This document shows positions 16,290-23,463 of a stretch of DNA of 29,014 bases, in pieces. The notes below the pieces were generated by a model, which saw only the letters and a program-made list of their open reading frames with translations, did no database searches and was not told the DNA's origin. A program made the translations under genes and the position numbers. Within the stretch, counting starts at the first letter, position 1, and every line of letters starts with the position of its first letter. This DNA is from DATDOO01 sp035293245. Lineage in GTDB: Bacteria > Pseudomonadota > Gammaproteobacteria > Methylococcales > Methylococcaceae. Location of the stretch: the NCBI GenBank assembly GCA_035293245.1, contig DATDOO010000348.1, forward strand, positions 1 to 29,014. The letters run 5' to 3'.

Positions 16290-18166
16290 GGCGCAGCAAC
16301 CTCTTTTCCCATTATGCGGTCGAGTTTCTCCTCTACCTGCGATAAGACAGGGTTCCACTCGCCGGGTTGCGCTTGCCTGAACAACCGTGCGGAAGGGTAC
16401 CAAGGCAACGTTTCCCCGTCGGCCAGGTAGCGCCAACTGGGCGAATCCGGAACGAGTACCCATAGGGGCTTCCCAAGTCCGCCTGTCAGATGCGCCAGCG
16501 TGGAGCAGACCGTAATTACTAGGTCCAGTGAGGAAATCAAGGCGGCGGTTTCGTCCAGATCGTCAATGGATTCGGGCCAATAATGAATAGGGACGCTGGT
16601 TTCGTTCGTAAATTCAGTCAGTTCCTTTTCGTTGCAGCGGTGCTGAAGACTGACCCAAGTGATGCCTGGTTTTTCCAACACCATTTGCCAATCCCGCAAA
16701 GGCATGGATCGTTGGTATTTCCCTGTGCGTACCAATCCGCCTTGCCAAGCGATTCCGATACGGATTCCTCCTTCACCCAAATAGGATAGGCGTTCGCGCC
16801 AATAAGCCACGCGACCCTCGTCCGCTCGCAAATAACCGGAATGAACTGGAAAAGTGTCCGGCACATTTCTGAAAAAACCCATAAGACTACCGATTGCCGC
16901 ATAGTAATCCACGGATGGGTCGCGTCCCGCTGCCGGGTGGTTTTGATCGTAACCCCGGATGTCGGCCGCGGAAAATGAGCGCTCAAAGAGTTTGGCCAGA
17001 CGGCGGTCGCATTCTACGATGCAGCGGGATGCTTGGCGCACGACATCCGGGAGGCAGGAAGCAAAAAGGATGACGTCGCCCAGACCTTGTTCCGAATAAA
17101 TCAGAATGCTTTTGCCGTGCAGCGGTTCTCCTTTCCATTCGGCATAAGGCAGGATGCGCCGGGGAGAGTCTATCTTCGCATTCAGTCGCGCCTCATACAG
17201 TTTCCAGCCTTGGGCGAAATCCCGTTGAGACAAATAAATCTCTGCCATACCCAGCAAGGCTTCCGGATAGTCGGGGTGCAAATCCAGTGCATGGCGATAA
17301 CAGCCCAGAGCGGCTGCACATTCTTTCCGTTTGATGTGCAGGGAACCCAGGCAGGCATGCAGTTCCGGCATGGCGGGATCGACGTGGATCGCGTCCTTGA
17401 AACGCGCTTCCGCTTCTTCGAGACGCCCAAGGGACATCAGAAGATTCCCGTAATTCAGAAGTACAGTCGCGTTGCCGGGCTCAAGGGTTAAGGCTTTTTC
17501 CAGACATTCAACGGCTTTGTCGGGGCTCTCGTAATCCCTCAGAGCCAATCCCAGATTCATCAAAGCCGCGCGAAAGTCCGCCTTGATGTTGACCGCATTC
17601 CGGAAACACTGGACGGCTTTTCCAATGCCGCCCCGGTACCGGTGAACGATGCCCATGTTGTTCCAGGCGGAAGCGGAATCGGGATTCAGCTTGAGCGATT
17701 CCTTGAGCCTGGAAGAGGCAAACGACAGGTTGCCCATTTTGAAGGAAACTAGGCCGATCAGATTGAGCACTTCGGCGTTGCGCGGTTCACGGCGCCGGGC
17801 TTCGTTGAGGAACGAATAGGCGGATGCATAGTCGCCCTGGTCGTGCAAGGCCAAGCCCAGCCCAACCAGCGCCGATACATATTGCGGGTTGACCAGCAGC
17901 GCTTTGCGGTAAAAAGAAGCCGATTCTTCGGTTCTGCCCAGTCGTCCCAGTATGTCTCCGAGAAGACACAGGGCGTCCAAGTGTTTCTCCTGGCTGGAAA
18001 GAAGCGTCTTCAGCTTTTCTTCGGCACCCCCGTAATTATTGGCTTCATAAAGGGTGTAAGCCTCTGCAAACGCCTCGTCTTTCGGGAGGCTTTCCTCCAC
18101 TGAATCGGGCTTAACCTGACGGCGGGGGAATATTTGTTTGAATAGGTTGGCTAGCATGTCATACAT
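16286..18166 (-). CDS. TPR-containing glycosyltransferase-like protein (second of three paralogues)
   Basis: A 626-residue paralogue of its two neighbours with the longest TPR region, roughly residues 30-320 (LGDILGRLGRTEESASFYRK, LINYGNLL-type units and LGSLHIKRKECAAALGCY). The C-terminal domain carries the same landmarks: SILIYSEQGLGDVILFASCL, IRIGIAWQGG, DDLDETAALISSLDLVITVC and STLAHLTGGLGKPLWVL, then WYPSARLFRQ. Its TGA overlaps the next ATG, and it starts 9 bases after the stop of the first paralogue, so the three form one transcript. The start could be ATG 18166 or ATG 18157; neither has a strong ribosome binding site. The invariant blocks suggest all three remain functional. Donor sugar and target are unknown. 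Confidence 0.83.
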   Translation of the reverse strand: MYDMLANLFKQIFPRRQVKPDSVEESLPKDEAFAEAYTLYEANNYGGAEEKLKTLLSSQEKHLDALCLLGDILGRLGRTEESASFYRKALLVNPQYVSALVGLGLALHDQGDYASAYSFLNEARRREPRNAEVLNLIGLVSFKMGNLSFASSRLKESLKLNPDSASAWNNMGIVHRYRGGIGKAVQCFRNAVNIKADFRAALMNLGLALRDYESPDKAVECLEKALTLEPGNATVLLNYGNLLMSLGRLEEAEARFKDAIHVDPAMPELHACLGSLHIKRKECAAALGCYRHALDLHPDYPEALLGMAEIYLSQRDFAQGWKLYEARLNAKIDSPRRILPYAEWKGEPLHGKSILIYSEQGLGDVILFASCLPDVVRQASRCIVECDRRLAKLFERSFSAADIRGYDQNHPAAGRDPSVDYYAAIGSLMGFFRNVPDTFPVHSGYLRADEGRVAYWRERLSYLGEGGIRIGIAWQGGLVRTGKYQRSMPLRDWQMVLEKPGITWVSLQHRCNEKELTEFTNETSVPIHYWPESIDDLDETAALISSLDLVITVCSTLAHLTGGLGKPLWVLVPDSPSWRYLADGETLPWYPSARLFRQAQPGEWNPVLSQVEEKLDRIMGKEVAAP

Positions 18167-18175
18167 CCAGCGGGG

Positions 18176-19915
18176 TTATTGCCTGCCGTGCGCCAGACGG
18201 CGAATTTCCTGGTTGACGCGGTCCACAACCGAACTCCACTCGCCGTATCGATCTTGCCGGAATATGCGGACGGACGGATACCAGATCATCTGTTCCCCAT
18301 GCAGCCCATAGCGCCAATCTGGACTGAGGGGGGCCATGACCATAACCGGTGCACCCAAAGCCCCTGCAAGATGAATCAATGATGTGCAAACGCTGACGAT
18401 CAGATCGAGGGCGCAGACCAGAGCGGCGGTTTCGTCGTAATTTTCCAAGGCCTCTTCCCAGAAATGAACGGGCGTGTTCCAGAGACGGCCCGTATCATCC
18501 GCTTCCCCTAGTGTTGCATCGTATTGTAGGCAGAAGAAATGCGTCCCCGGAATTCCGGAAAGGGGTTTCCAAAGGGGCGGGGGGCATGTTTTGACGCCAC
18601 GACGCCATTTTTCCGCCCCCCCCCGCCAGGAAACGCCGATTTTCAGGCCAGGACCCAAGGCGTCGAGACGGCTTTTCCAATAGAGGACACGATCCGGGTC
18701 GGCGCGGAGATAAGGAGGCGTGAAAGGAAATGCTTCCTCGAACAAACGCAGGTGGAAAGGCAGGCTGCCCATCGGGGCACGGCAGTCTATTTCGGGCAAG
18801 TGATCCAGCCAGCCCGATAACCGGCTTTGACAGGTATTGACCACCGTCGCGGCGGGAAAGGAGCGCCGATAAATTGGTTCCAGTTTCGAAGCGCATTCGA
18901 TCACGCAGTGCTTGGTACGCCGGAGCATTTCCGGCAAGCAGGAGGCGAACATGATTTCGTCTCCGATGCCTTGCTCGGCACTGACCAGAATGGTTTTTCG
19001 GGAAAGGTCTTCTCCACCCCAGACGGGGAACGGCAAGTCTTTTCGCAACGGGGCTTGACTCACTAGGCGGATTTCGTATTCAGGCCAGCCGTCTTCGAAG
19101 TTTCCAAGCAGCAGATTCGCCAAGGAGCGGTGAAGGCGTGCACCGTTGTTTTGCGGATCCAGCGCGAGGGCGAGATTATACGAACTCAATGCCTCGTCGA
19201 GGCGCCCGACGTCCTGAAGGGCTATCCCCATGTTGCCGTGCAGTTCGGAACTATTGACTCCCAGGTGCAGGGCCTTATGGAAATGATCCAGTGCCTCGGG
19301 AGCAAGGTAAAAGCGTTTCAGCAACACATAGCCCAGTGCCTCGTGCACTGCTGGGGCCTGTTCGTCCATGGCAAGAAGTTGTTCGAGGTTGCTCCTTAAA
19401 TTCTGGTGCCGATTCAAATCGCTCATCCAGCACACATAATGCCGTAAGGCTTCTTCATGGCGTGGAGCTTGGTTCAAAACCTGCCACATAAGATCAGCGG
19501 CTTCGCTTAGCCGCCCCCACTCGGCCAGGATCAAAGACGTGTTGTAAAGGGCGGTGGCATGCGCCGGTTCAAGTATTAGCAGCCGTTCGTAATAATGAAT
19601 ACTGTTATCGATGTCTCCCTTGAACCAGTAAATCGTTCCAAGATCGGCCAGCGCTCCCGTGTGACCGGGATCGGCGCGGAGGGTCTTGAGTAGGTACGGT
19701 ATCGCTTCCTCATAGCGGTCCATCATGCCCAGAACCCGCCCCATCCAGCGGCAAATCCCCGGATCGTCCCCGAAACGGCGCATCAGTTGGCGGCAATCGG
19801 CTTCGGCTTGCGCCAAGTTCCCCGCCTCGACGAGCGCGGAGAGCGCATGAATCGCCTGCGGCGGAGCGCCGCGACGCCGCCCCGGAAAACTCCCTTTGAG
19901 GAACTGAAAAAGCAT
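18176..19915 (-). CDS. TPR-containing glycosyltransferase-like protein (first of three paralogues)
   Basis: A 579-residue protein, promoter-proximal member of the three-gene set. TPR-like repeats cover about residues 20-275 (for example YEEAIPYLLKTLRADPGH and LHGNMGIALQDVGRLDEALS). The C-terminal domain shows TILVSAEQGIGDEIMFASCL, LKIGVSWRGG, ENYDETAALVCALDLIVSVC and TSLIHLAGALGAPVMVM, then WYPSVRIFRQ. In the body it is the most diverged where the acceptor-side loops lie (for example WRRGVKTCPPPLWKP). The ATG at 19915 has no obvious ribosome binding site, and a 23-base gap separates it from the small gene upstream, so it may rely on read-through translation. The function is assigned by family only. 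Confidence 0.83.
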   Translation of the reverse strand: MLFQFLKGSFPGRRRGAPPQAIHALSALVEAGNLAQAEADCRQLMRRFGDDPGICRWMGRVLGMMDRYEEAIPYLLKTLRADPGHTGALADLGTIYWFKGDIDNSIHYYERLLILEPAHATALYNTSLILAEWGRLSEAADLMWQVLNQAPRHEEALRHYVCWMSDLNRHQNLRSNLEQLLAMDEQAPAVHEALGYVLLKRFYLAPEALDHFHKALHLGVNSSELHGNMGIALQDVGRLDEALSSYNLALALDPQNNGARLHRSLANLLLGNFEDGWPEYEIRLVSQAPLRKDLPFPVWGGEDLSRKTILVSAEQGIGDEIMFASCLPEMLRRTKHCVIECASKLEPIYRRSFPAATVVNTCQSRLSGWLDHLPEIDCRAPMGSLPFHLRLFEEAFPFTPPYLRADPDRVLYWKSRLDALGPGLKIGVSWRGGAEKWRRGVKTCPPPLWKPLSGIPGTHFFCLQYDATLGEADDTGRLWNTPVHFWEEALENYDETAALVCALDLIVSVCTSLIHLAGALGAPVMVMAPLSPDWRYGLHGEQMIWYPSVRIFRQDRYGEWSSVVDRVNQEIRRLAHGRQ

Positions 19916-19938
19916 CGAATGGCGAGAGCGGACAGGTC

Positions 19939-20271
19939 TCAGGAAGCAGATTGAGGTAACTTTCGCGTGAGGTATACGATTAGTCCTTCCGTTGCGACCT
20001 CGATAAATTCCGGAGTATAGCCAAGTTCCTTCAGTTCCCAGCGAAAGACATTTCCAAAACGGGCCTTAGAAAACCAGCCCATTTTTTTATTCCGGTTAAA
20101 CTCAATCGCCTTTGCATAAGCGTCTTCGAGAATTTTTTCCAAACGGCTTGGGGAAATTCTCTTCACGGTCGCAGTATCCATACTGGGAGGATAACGAGTT
20201 GCGATAGAGCGGGCGATTGCGACCGCTGCGTCGTTAATTTCCGGATTCAAGAACCAAGACAATATTTTCAT
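19939..20271 (-). CDS. Small protein of unknown function
   Basis: A 110-residue protein I do not recognise: it begins MKILSWFLNPEINDAAVAIA, has a basic middle and contains KKMGWFSKARFGNVFRWELK. It is mostly helical, with no signal peptide or membrane helix. The ATG at 20271 is preferred to an upstream in-frame start because AGGAG lies four bases before it. The stop is 23 bases from the first TPR-glycosyltransferase in the same orientation, so it probably leads that operon. It may be a small partner of the glycosyltransferases or an unrelated cytoplasmic protein; the sequence does not decide. Confidence 0.7.
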   Translation of the reverse strand: MKILSWFLNPEINDAAVAIARSIATRYPPSMDTATVKRISPSRLEKILEDAYAKAIEFNRNKKMGWFSKARFGNVFRWELKELGYTPEFIEVATEGLIVYLTRKLPQSAS

Positions 20272-20275
20272 AAAA

Positions 20276-20280
20276 CTCCT
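20276..20280 (-). promoter_or_regulatory. Ribosome binding site deciding the start of the small protein
   Basis: AGGAG on the minus strand four bases before ATG 20271, favouring this start over upstream in-frame codons. Confidence 0.6.
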
Positions 20281-20379
20281 CAAAACTACTTCGGATAAAC
20301 AATCAGCTCGCTGGTGATATTCACGTTGCCGGCTGATCGGCGGATATCGAAGGGAAGTCGCGTCCATCATGGATGGCCA

Positions 20380-21063
20380 TCATTTCACGCTCCTCTGCTC
20401 CGCCCGCAGCATCTCCTCCCGGTCACCGAACCACTCCTTCGAATATTCGCAATCCACGAATTCGTTGAAGTACGGCCCGCCCAGCGTGTAATGGGCGTTG
20501 GACACGTCCCGGCTTGGGGGGTCGTAATCCACCAGGTGGTTCCAGCGATGGGGAATCTCGCCGATCAAGTCGTCGTTTTCCAGCCACTTGAACTGATGCA
20601 GTTCCAGACCGGATGCGGTGTTGACGTATTCCGGGGTCAGGGCGCGGCATTTGGCATTGTTGAACAGCATGACGCTGGACCAGTTTTTTTTGCCGTAAGG
20701 GGTTTGCGGTGCGTTGAGGAACTTGATGGTTTCCCTCGGCACGTGGTCGTGTTTGACGCACATGACGGCGTAGCGCTCATCGCGCAACTCCCATAACTTG
20801 GCGATATCGTCCAGCACCAGCATGTCGCAATCCATGAACAGGCTCCAGCCTTCGTAGCCGGACAGGTGCGGAGTGAGGAAGCGGGAGAAGGAGAAGTCCG
20901 TGGATTGCAGGACATTGCGCTCCCGGTACATCAGCGGTCCCAGATTCTTGAGCGCTAACGGGGTGAAAGCCACCGGCTGGCTGGAGCGCGCCAGGATGCT
21001 GTGGACCAGGACGTGCCAGGCGACCGTTTCCCTGGGATCAAAACCGATGAAGAGTCGAATCAT
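20380..21063 (-). CDS. GT8-like glycosyltransferase
   Basis: A 227-residue GT-A-type protein starting MIRLFIGFDPRETVAWHVLV, with a DxD metal and nucleotide-sugar motif in FMDCDMLVLDDI (D78, D80). Later NNAKCRALTPEYVN, the segment from HRWNHLV, and HYTLGGPYF fit GT8-like enzymes that take a sugar from a UDP donor. The start ATG 21063 has an excellent AGGAAGG six bases upstream, and its first bases overlap the stop of the upstream membrane gene (ATGA), so the two are coupled. The frame remains open upstream within that gene but is not coding. It is likely another glycan enzyme of this locus; acceptor unknown. Confidence 0.82.
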   Translation of the reverse strand: MIRLFIGFDPRETVAWHVLVHSILARSSQPVAFTPLALKNLGPLMYRERNVLQSTDFSFSRFLTPHLSGYEGWSLFMDCDMLVLDDIAKLWELRDERYAVMCVKHDHVPRETIKFLNAPQTPYGKKNWSSVMLFNNAKCRALTPEYVNTASGLELHQFKWLENDDLIGEIPHRWNHLVDYDPPSRDVSNAHYTLGGPYFNEFVDCEYSKEWFGDREEMLRAEQRSVK

Positions 21064-21590
21064 GATTTGCCTTCCTGTGTTGTTGCTTCCTGCGCGGGAA
21101 AATCCGCGAACGCGTCGCGCACCCGCGCCGAGATAAAAATATAAAGGATGACGTAGCCATCCAGCAGCAATTGCGCCAGCGCCAGCCCCTTGAACAGATT
21201 TTCCGTTAGATAAAATCTCGCTGCCATGTCGAACAGGGCGGACAGCAGCAGGAACCATTGCCCGCGGGCCCAAATCCAGCGCACCCGCGTTCCTCCCGTT
21301 GGCAGCCGGTAATTCCACGCCATCAGCACCACCAAGGCGGGGAGGCTACAGGCGAAGTAAAGCAAAAAATGTGACGCATCCAGCAGAACATTCATGCTGC
21401 CGGTTTCCCCGGTTTTTTTGAGCGAATAATAAACCAGCGGCATGAGCAGCGGATGCCGGGCCAGGTAGACCATTGCCACGGCCAGCAGGAACGGGACTTT
21501 CAGACAGCCATGCCGATCCAGAACGCTGGGACCATGGCTCAAAACATAATCCGTCTTTGACAGATTTCCCTTGCGTGGCCGGTCAGTCAT
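21060..21590 (-). CDS. DUF2919 (YfeZ-like) inner-membrane protein
   Basis: A 176-residue protein with about four membrane helices: VPFLLAVAMVYLARHP, the segment around LLYFACSLPALVVLMAW, WFLLLSALFDMAA and LLLDGYVILYIFISARV. The N-terminal pattern DYVLSHGPSVLDRHGCLKVP, with Tyr, Asp and Gly-Leu-Lys-x-Pro spacing, is characteristic of the DUF2919 family. Its function is unknown. The stop TGA overlaps the ATG of the GT8-like gene, giving tight coupling. ATG 21590 is the first ATG that leaves the conserved N-terminus complete, though no strong ribosome binding site precedes it and an in-frame TTG lies at 21656. A link to glycan export or modification is only suggested by the neighbours. Confidence 0.75.
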   Translation of the reverse strand: MTDRPRKGNLSKTDYVLSHGPSVLDRHGCLKVPFLLAVAMVYLARHPLLMPLVYYSLKKTGETGSMNVLLDASHFLLYFACSLPALVVLMAWNYRLPTGGTRVRWIWARGQWFLLLSALFDMAARFYLTENLFKGLALAQLLLDGYVILYIFISARVRDAFADFPAQEATTQEGKS

Positions 21591-21649
21591 GCTGCGATTC
21601 GACGATTCACAAAGATTGAGACAGGGATATAGGACATTTTCCGTGCGTT

Positions 21650-22207
21650 TCAACAAACCTGATGGGAGGTGGCAACCCCGATGTGAACGATGCCGTCGAA
21701 GCTATCCGCGAAATCTCCCTGTGATGGGTTCACGCCCAAAGCGACCCGGCAATAGTCGATAAAGCGTGCCGCATTTCCGTAAAGCAGCGGGGCCAAGGCA
21801 TGCAGCGAATTGAAGTGCTCAGCGATTTCCGCATAGTCGGTCTCGTAATCATGAGCGGCAAGATTGCGCGTGGTACGGCACAGTTGCCATGACGCGACCG
21901 ATTCGACGACTCCAGCCTTTTCGTAGAAAGCCAGAACCTTCAGAAAAGTATCGCCAGATTCCCCAGCCAGAAGTGCGGCATGGCGCATGGCTGCACCCAG
22001 CGTGTCCTGAAGTTTGGCGAAGCGCTCGTTGATGGCCGCCAGGGATTCGAACAGCGCCACATCCTTCTTGCGCCTTTCCAGGTATTCCGCTGCCAAAGGC
22101 CACGGGGGCCGTTGGTCCGATGCGTCCAGAAAATAGACGCAGCGTTGGATGGCTTCAATTAGCGTGGAAAGATGTGCGCGTTCGGCTTCCAGGACGGCGC
22201 TTGTCAT
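21650..22207 (-). CDS. hepT: HepT-like HEPN toxin
   Basis: A 185-residue all-helical protein with the HEPN ribonuclease signature RNLAAHDY (R114 to Y121), the Rx4HxY form typical of HepT toxins. HepT is an RNase that cleaves tRNA or mRNA. In the Shewanella pair, the partner MntA neutralises it by adding AMP groups to the tyrosine of this motif, which is Y121 here. The start ATG 22207 overlaps the TGA of the upstream MntA-like gene (ATGA), the normal order for this system. The C-terminal 25 residues after about 160 are unusual in sequence and may be an addition. The active-site residues are all present, so an active toxin is expected. Confidence 0.85.
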   Translation of the reverse strand: MTSAVLEAERAHLSTLIEAIQRCVYFLDASDQRPPWPLAAEYLERRKKDVALFESLAAINERFAKLQDTLGAAMRHAALLAGESGDTFLKVLAFYEKAGVVESVASWQLCRTTRNLAAHDYETDYAEIAEHFNSLHALAPLLYGNAARFIDYCRVALGVNPSQGDFADSFDGIVHIGVATSHQVC

Positions 22208-22506
22208 GGCTGCGCGTCCAATCTGGCCGCCTTGGCCCGGGCTATGCTCTGGAATGGGGTGGGCGCGGTGTGGCGCGCCCGCGAAACGATATCGACCGGC
22301 AGGCCGAGCCGGGCTTCCAGTTCCATCTTGATCCGCGCCCGTTCGATGAGCGTCAGTGACGTGTCGGTCTCGATCAGGAGGTCCACGTCTCCACCTCTTG
22401 CCTGATCGTCGAGACGCGAGCCGAATAGAAATACTTCTGCCGTCTCGCTGGTCAGGCGGGATACGGTTTGGGTAATCCATCGGGTCTGCTCGTGGGTGAG
22501 GCGCAT
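22204..22506 (-). CDS. mntA: MntA-like minimal nucleotidyltransferase antitoxin
   Basis: A 100-residue minimal nucleotidyltransferase. The catalytic signature is intact: FLFGSRLDDQARGGDVDLLI places G29-S30 and the paired aspartates D40 and D42, and VDIV supplies a third acidic residue (D72). Such MNT proteins transfer AMP from ATP to the cognate HEPN toxin and thereby silence it. The gene precedes and overlaps hepT by four bases. The ATG at 22506 gives a normal-sized protein; the frame continues upstream without homology. A GGAAA stretch just before it could serve as a ribosome binding site. The pair is a typical accessory stability or defence module. Confidence 0.88.
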   Translation of the reverse strand: MRLTHEQTRWITQTVSRLTSETAEVFLFGSRLDDQARGGDVDLLIETDTSLTLIERARIKMELEARLGLPVDIVSRARHTAPTPFQSIARAKAARLDAQP

Positions 22507-22679
22507 GGTTTCCGCAACTATTTTAGGAATAACATCCAGCCGGAGGCGAAGAATAGCACTCGCGCGCGGGGCTTCCCATCGTTGCGGAAAATCACGCTCG
22601 AAAGGGATGCGAATCCGGCGCGAGCAGGGAACAATACCCGGACACGATGCTTTTCCCTGGTTTGCCACTCGACAATTCC

Positions 22680-23318
22680 ATGAACGCTACCCACAGCGAA
22701 CAACTTTTCGCCGCCCTCGCCGCCGCCATTCCGGAGCCGAAAACGGAGTTGCGTCATTCCACGCCTTTCGAATTGCTGATCGCCGTGGTGCTGTCCGCGC
22801 AGGCCACCGACAAAGGGGTCAACAAGGCCACGGATCGGCTGTTTCCCGCAGCGAACACGCCCGAAGCCATCCTGGCCCTGGGCGAGGAGGGGCTGAAGGA
22901 CTACATCAAGACCATCGGCCTGTTCAACAGCAAGGCGAAAAACATCCTCCAGCTTTGCCGTTTGCTGATCGAACGCCACGGCGGCCGGGTGCCGGACAGC
23001 CGCGCGGCGCTGGAGGCGCTGCCCGGCGTGGGGCGCAAGACGGCCAACGTGATTCTCAACACCGCGTTCGGCCATTCGACCATCGCCGTGGACACGCACA
23101 TCTTCCGCGTCGCCAACCGCACGGGGCTCGCGCTGGCAAAGACCGTACTGGAGGTGGAGAAGAAACTGGAGGCATGCGTTCCGGAACATTACAAGAAAGA
23201 CGCGCACCATCTCCTGATCCTGCACGGGCGTTACACCTGCACGGCACGGGCGCCCAGGTGCCCGGCCTGCCCCATCTGGGAGTGGTGCGAGTGGCCGGAG
23301 AAGCTTCCCCAAAGTTGA
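22680..23318 (+). CDS. nth: Endonuclease III (DNA glycosylase/AP lyase)
   Basis: A 212-residue protein with all hallmarks of Nth, which removes oxidised pyrimidines and nicks abasic sites in base-excision repair. The helix-hairpin-helix LPGVGRKTANVIL carries the catalytic lysine K120; VDTH carries aspartate D138, both at the E. coli positions. The 4Fe-4S cysteines C187, C194, C197 and C203 have the family spacing C-x6-C-x2-C-x5-C. ATG 22680 gives an N-terminus that matches E. coli Nth; an in-frame ATG at 22647 would add 11 residues and has no better signal. It is divergent from mntA across 173 bases with no recognised promoter. Confidence 0.97.
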   Translation: MNATHSEQLFAALAAAIPEPKTELRHSTPFELLIAVVLSAQATDKGVNKATDRLFPAANTPEAILALGEEGLKDYIKTIGLFNSKAKNILQLCRLLIERHGGRVPDSRAALEALPGVGRKTANVILNTAFGHSTIAVDTHIFRVANRTGLALAKTVLEVEKKLEACVPEHYKKDAHHLLILHGRYTCTARAPRCPACPIWEWCEWPEKLPQS

Positions 23319-23328
23319 AGAAATTGTA

Positions 23329-23398
23329 GGGTGGATTAGACGCGCATTAAAACTGAACTTCAGTCTTGCGCGGGCATTGGCGCGCGTCGTAACCCACC
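23329..23398. repeat. Imperfect palindromic intergenic repeat after nth
   Basis: The left arm GGGTGGATTAGACGCGC (23329-23345) and the right arm GCGCGCGTCGTAACCCACC (23380-23398) can fold into a long imperfect hairpin. The arms have the same 'GGTGGGTTA' theme as the next repeat. REP-like elements of this wording are common between genes in many gammaproteobacteria. It separates convergent genes. Confidence 0.65.
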
Positions 23399-23430
23399 AG
23401 ACAGCCTCGCCGGAACAATCAAGGCCGATT

Positions 23431-23463
23431 GGTGGGTTACGGCGTAGAAACGCCTAACCCACC
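23431..23463. repeat. REP-like palindrome overlapping the end of the GGDEF-EAL gene
   Basis: GGTGGGTTACGGCG (23431-23444) pairs with CGCCTAACCCACC (23451-23463) around TAGAAA, with one bulged base. The repeat supplies the stop codon and the last residues (about GGLGVSTP) of the GGDEF-EAL protein. It may also act as a transcript end between the convergent genes. Confidence 0.75.
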
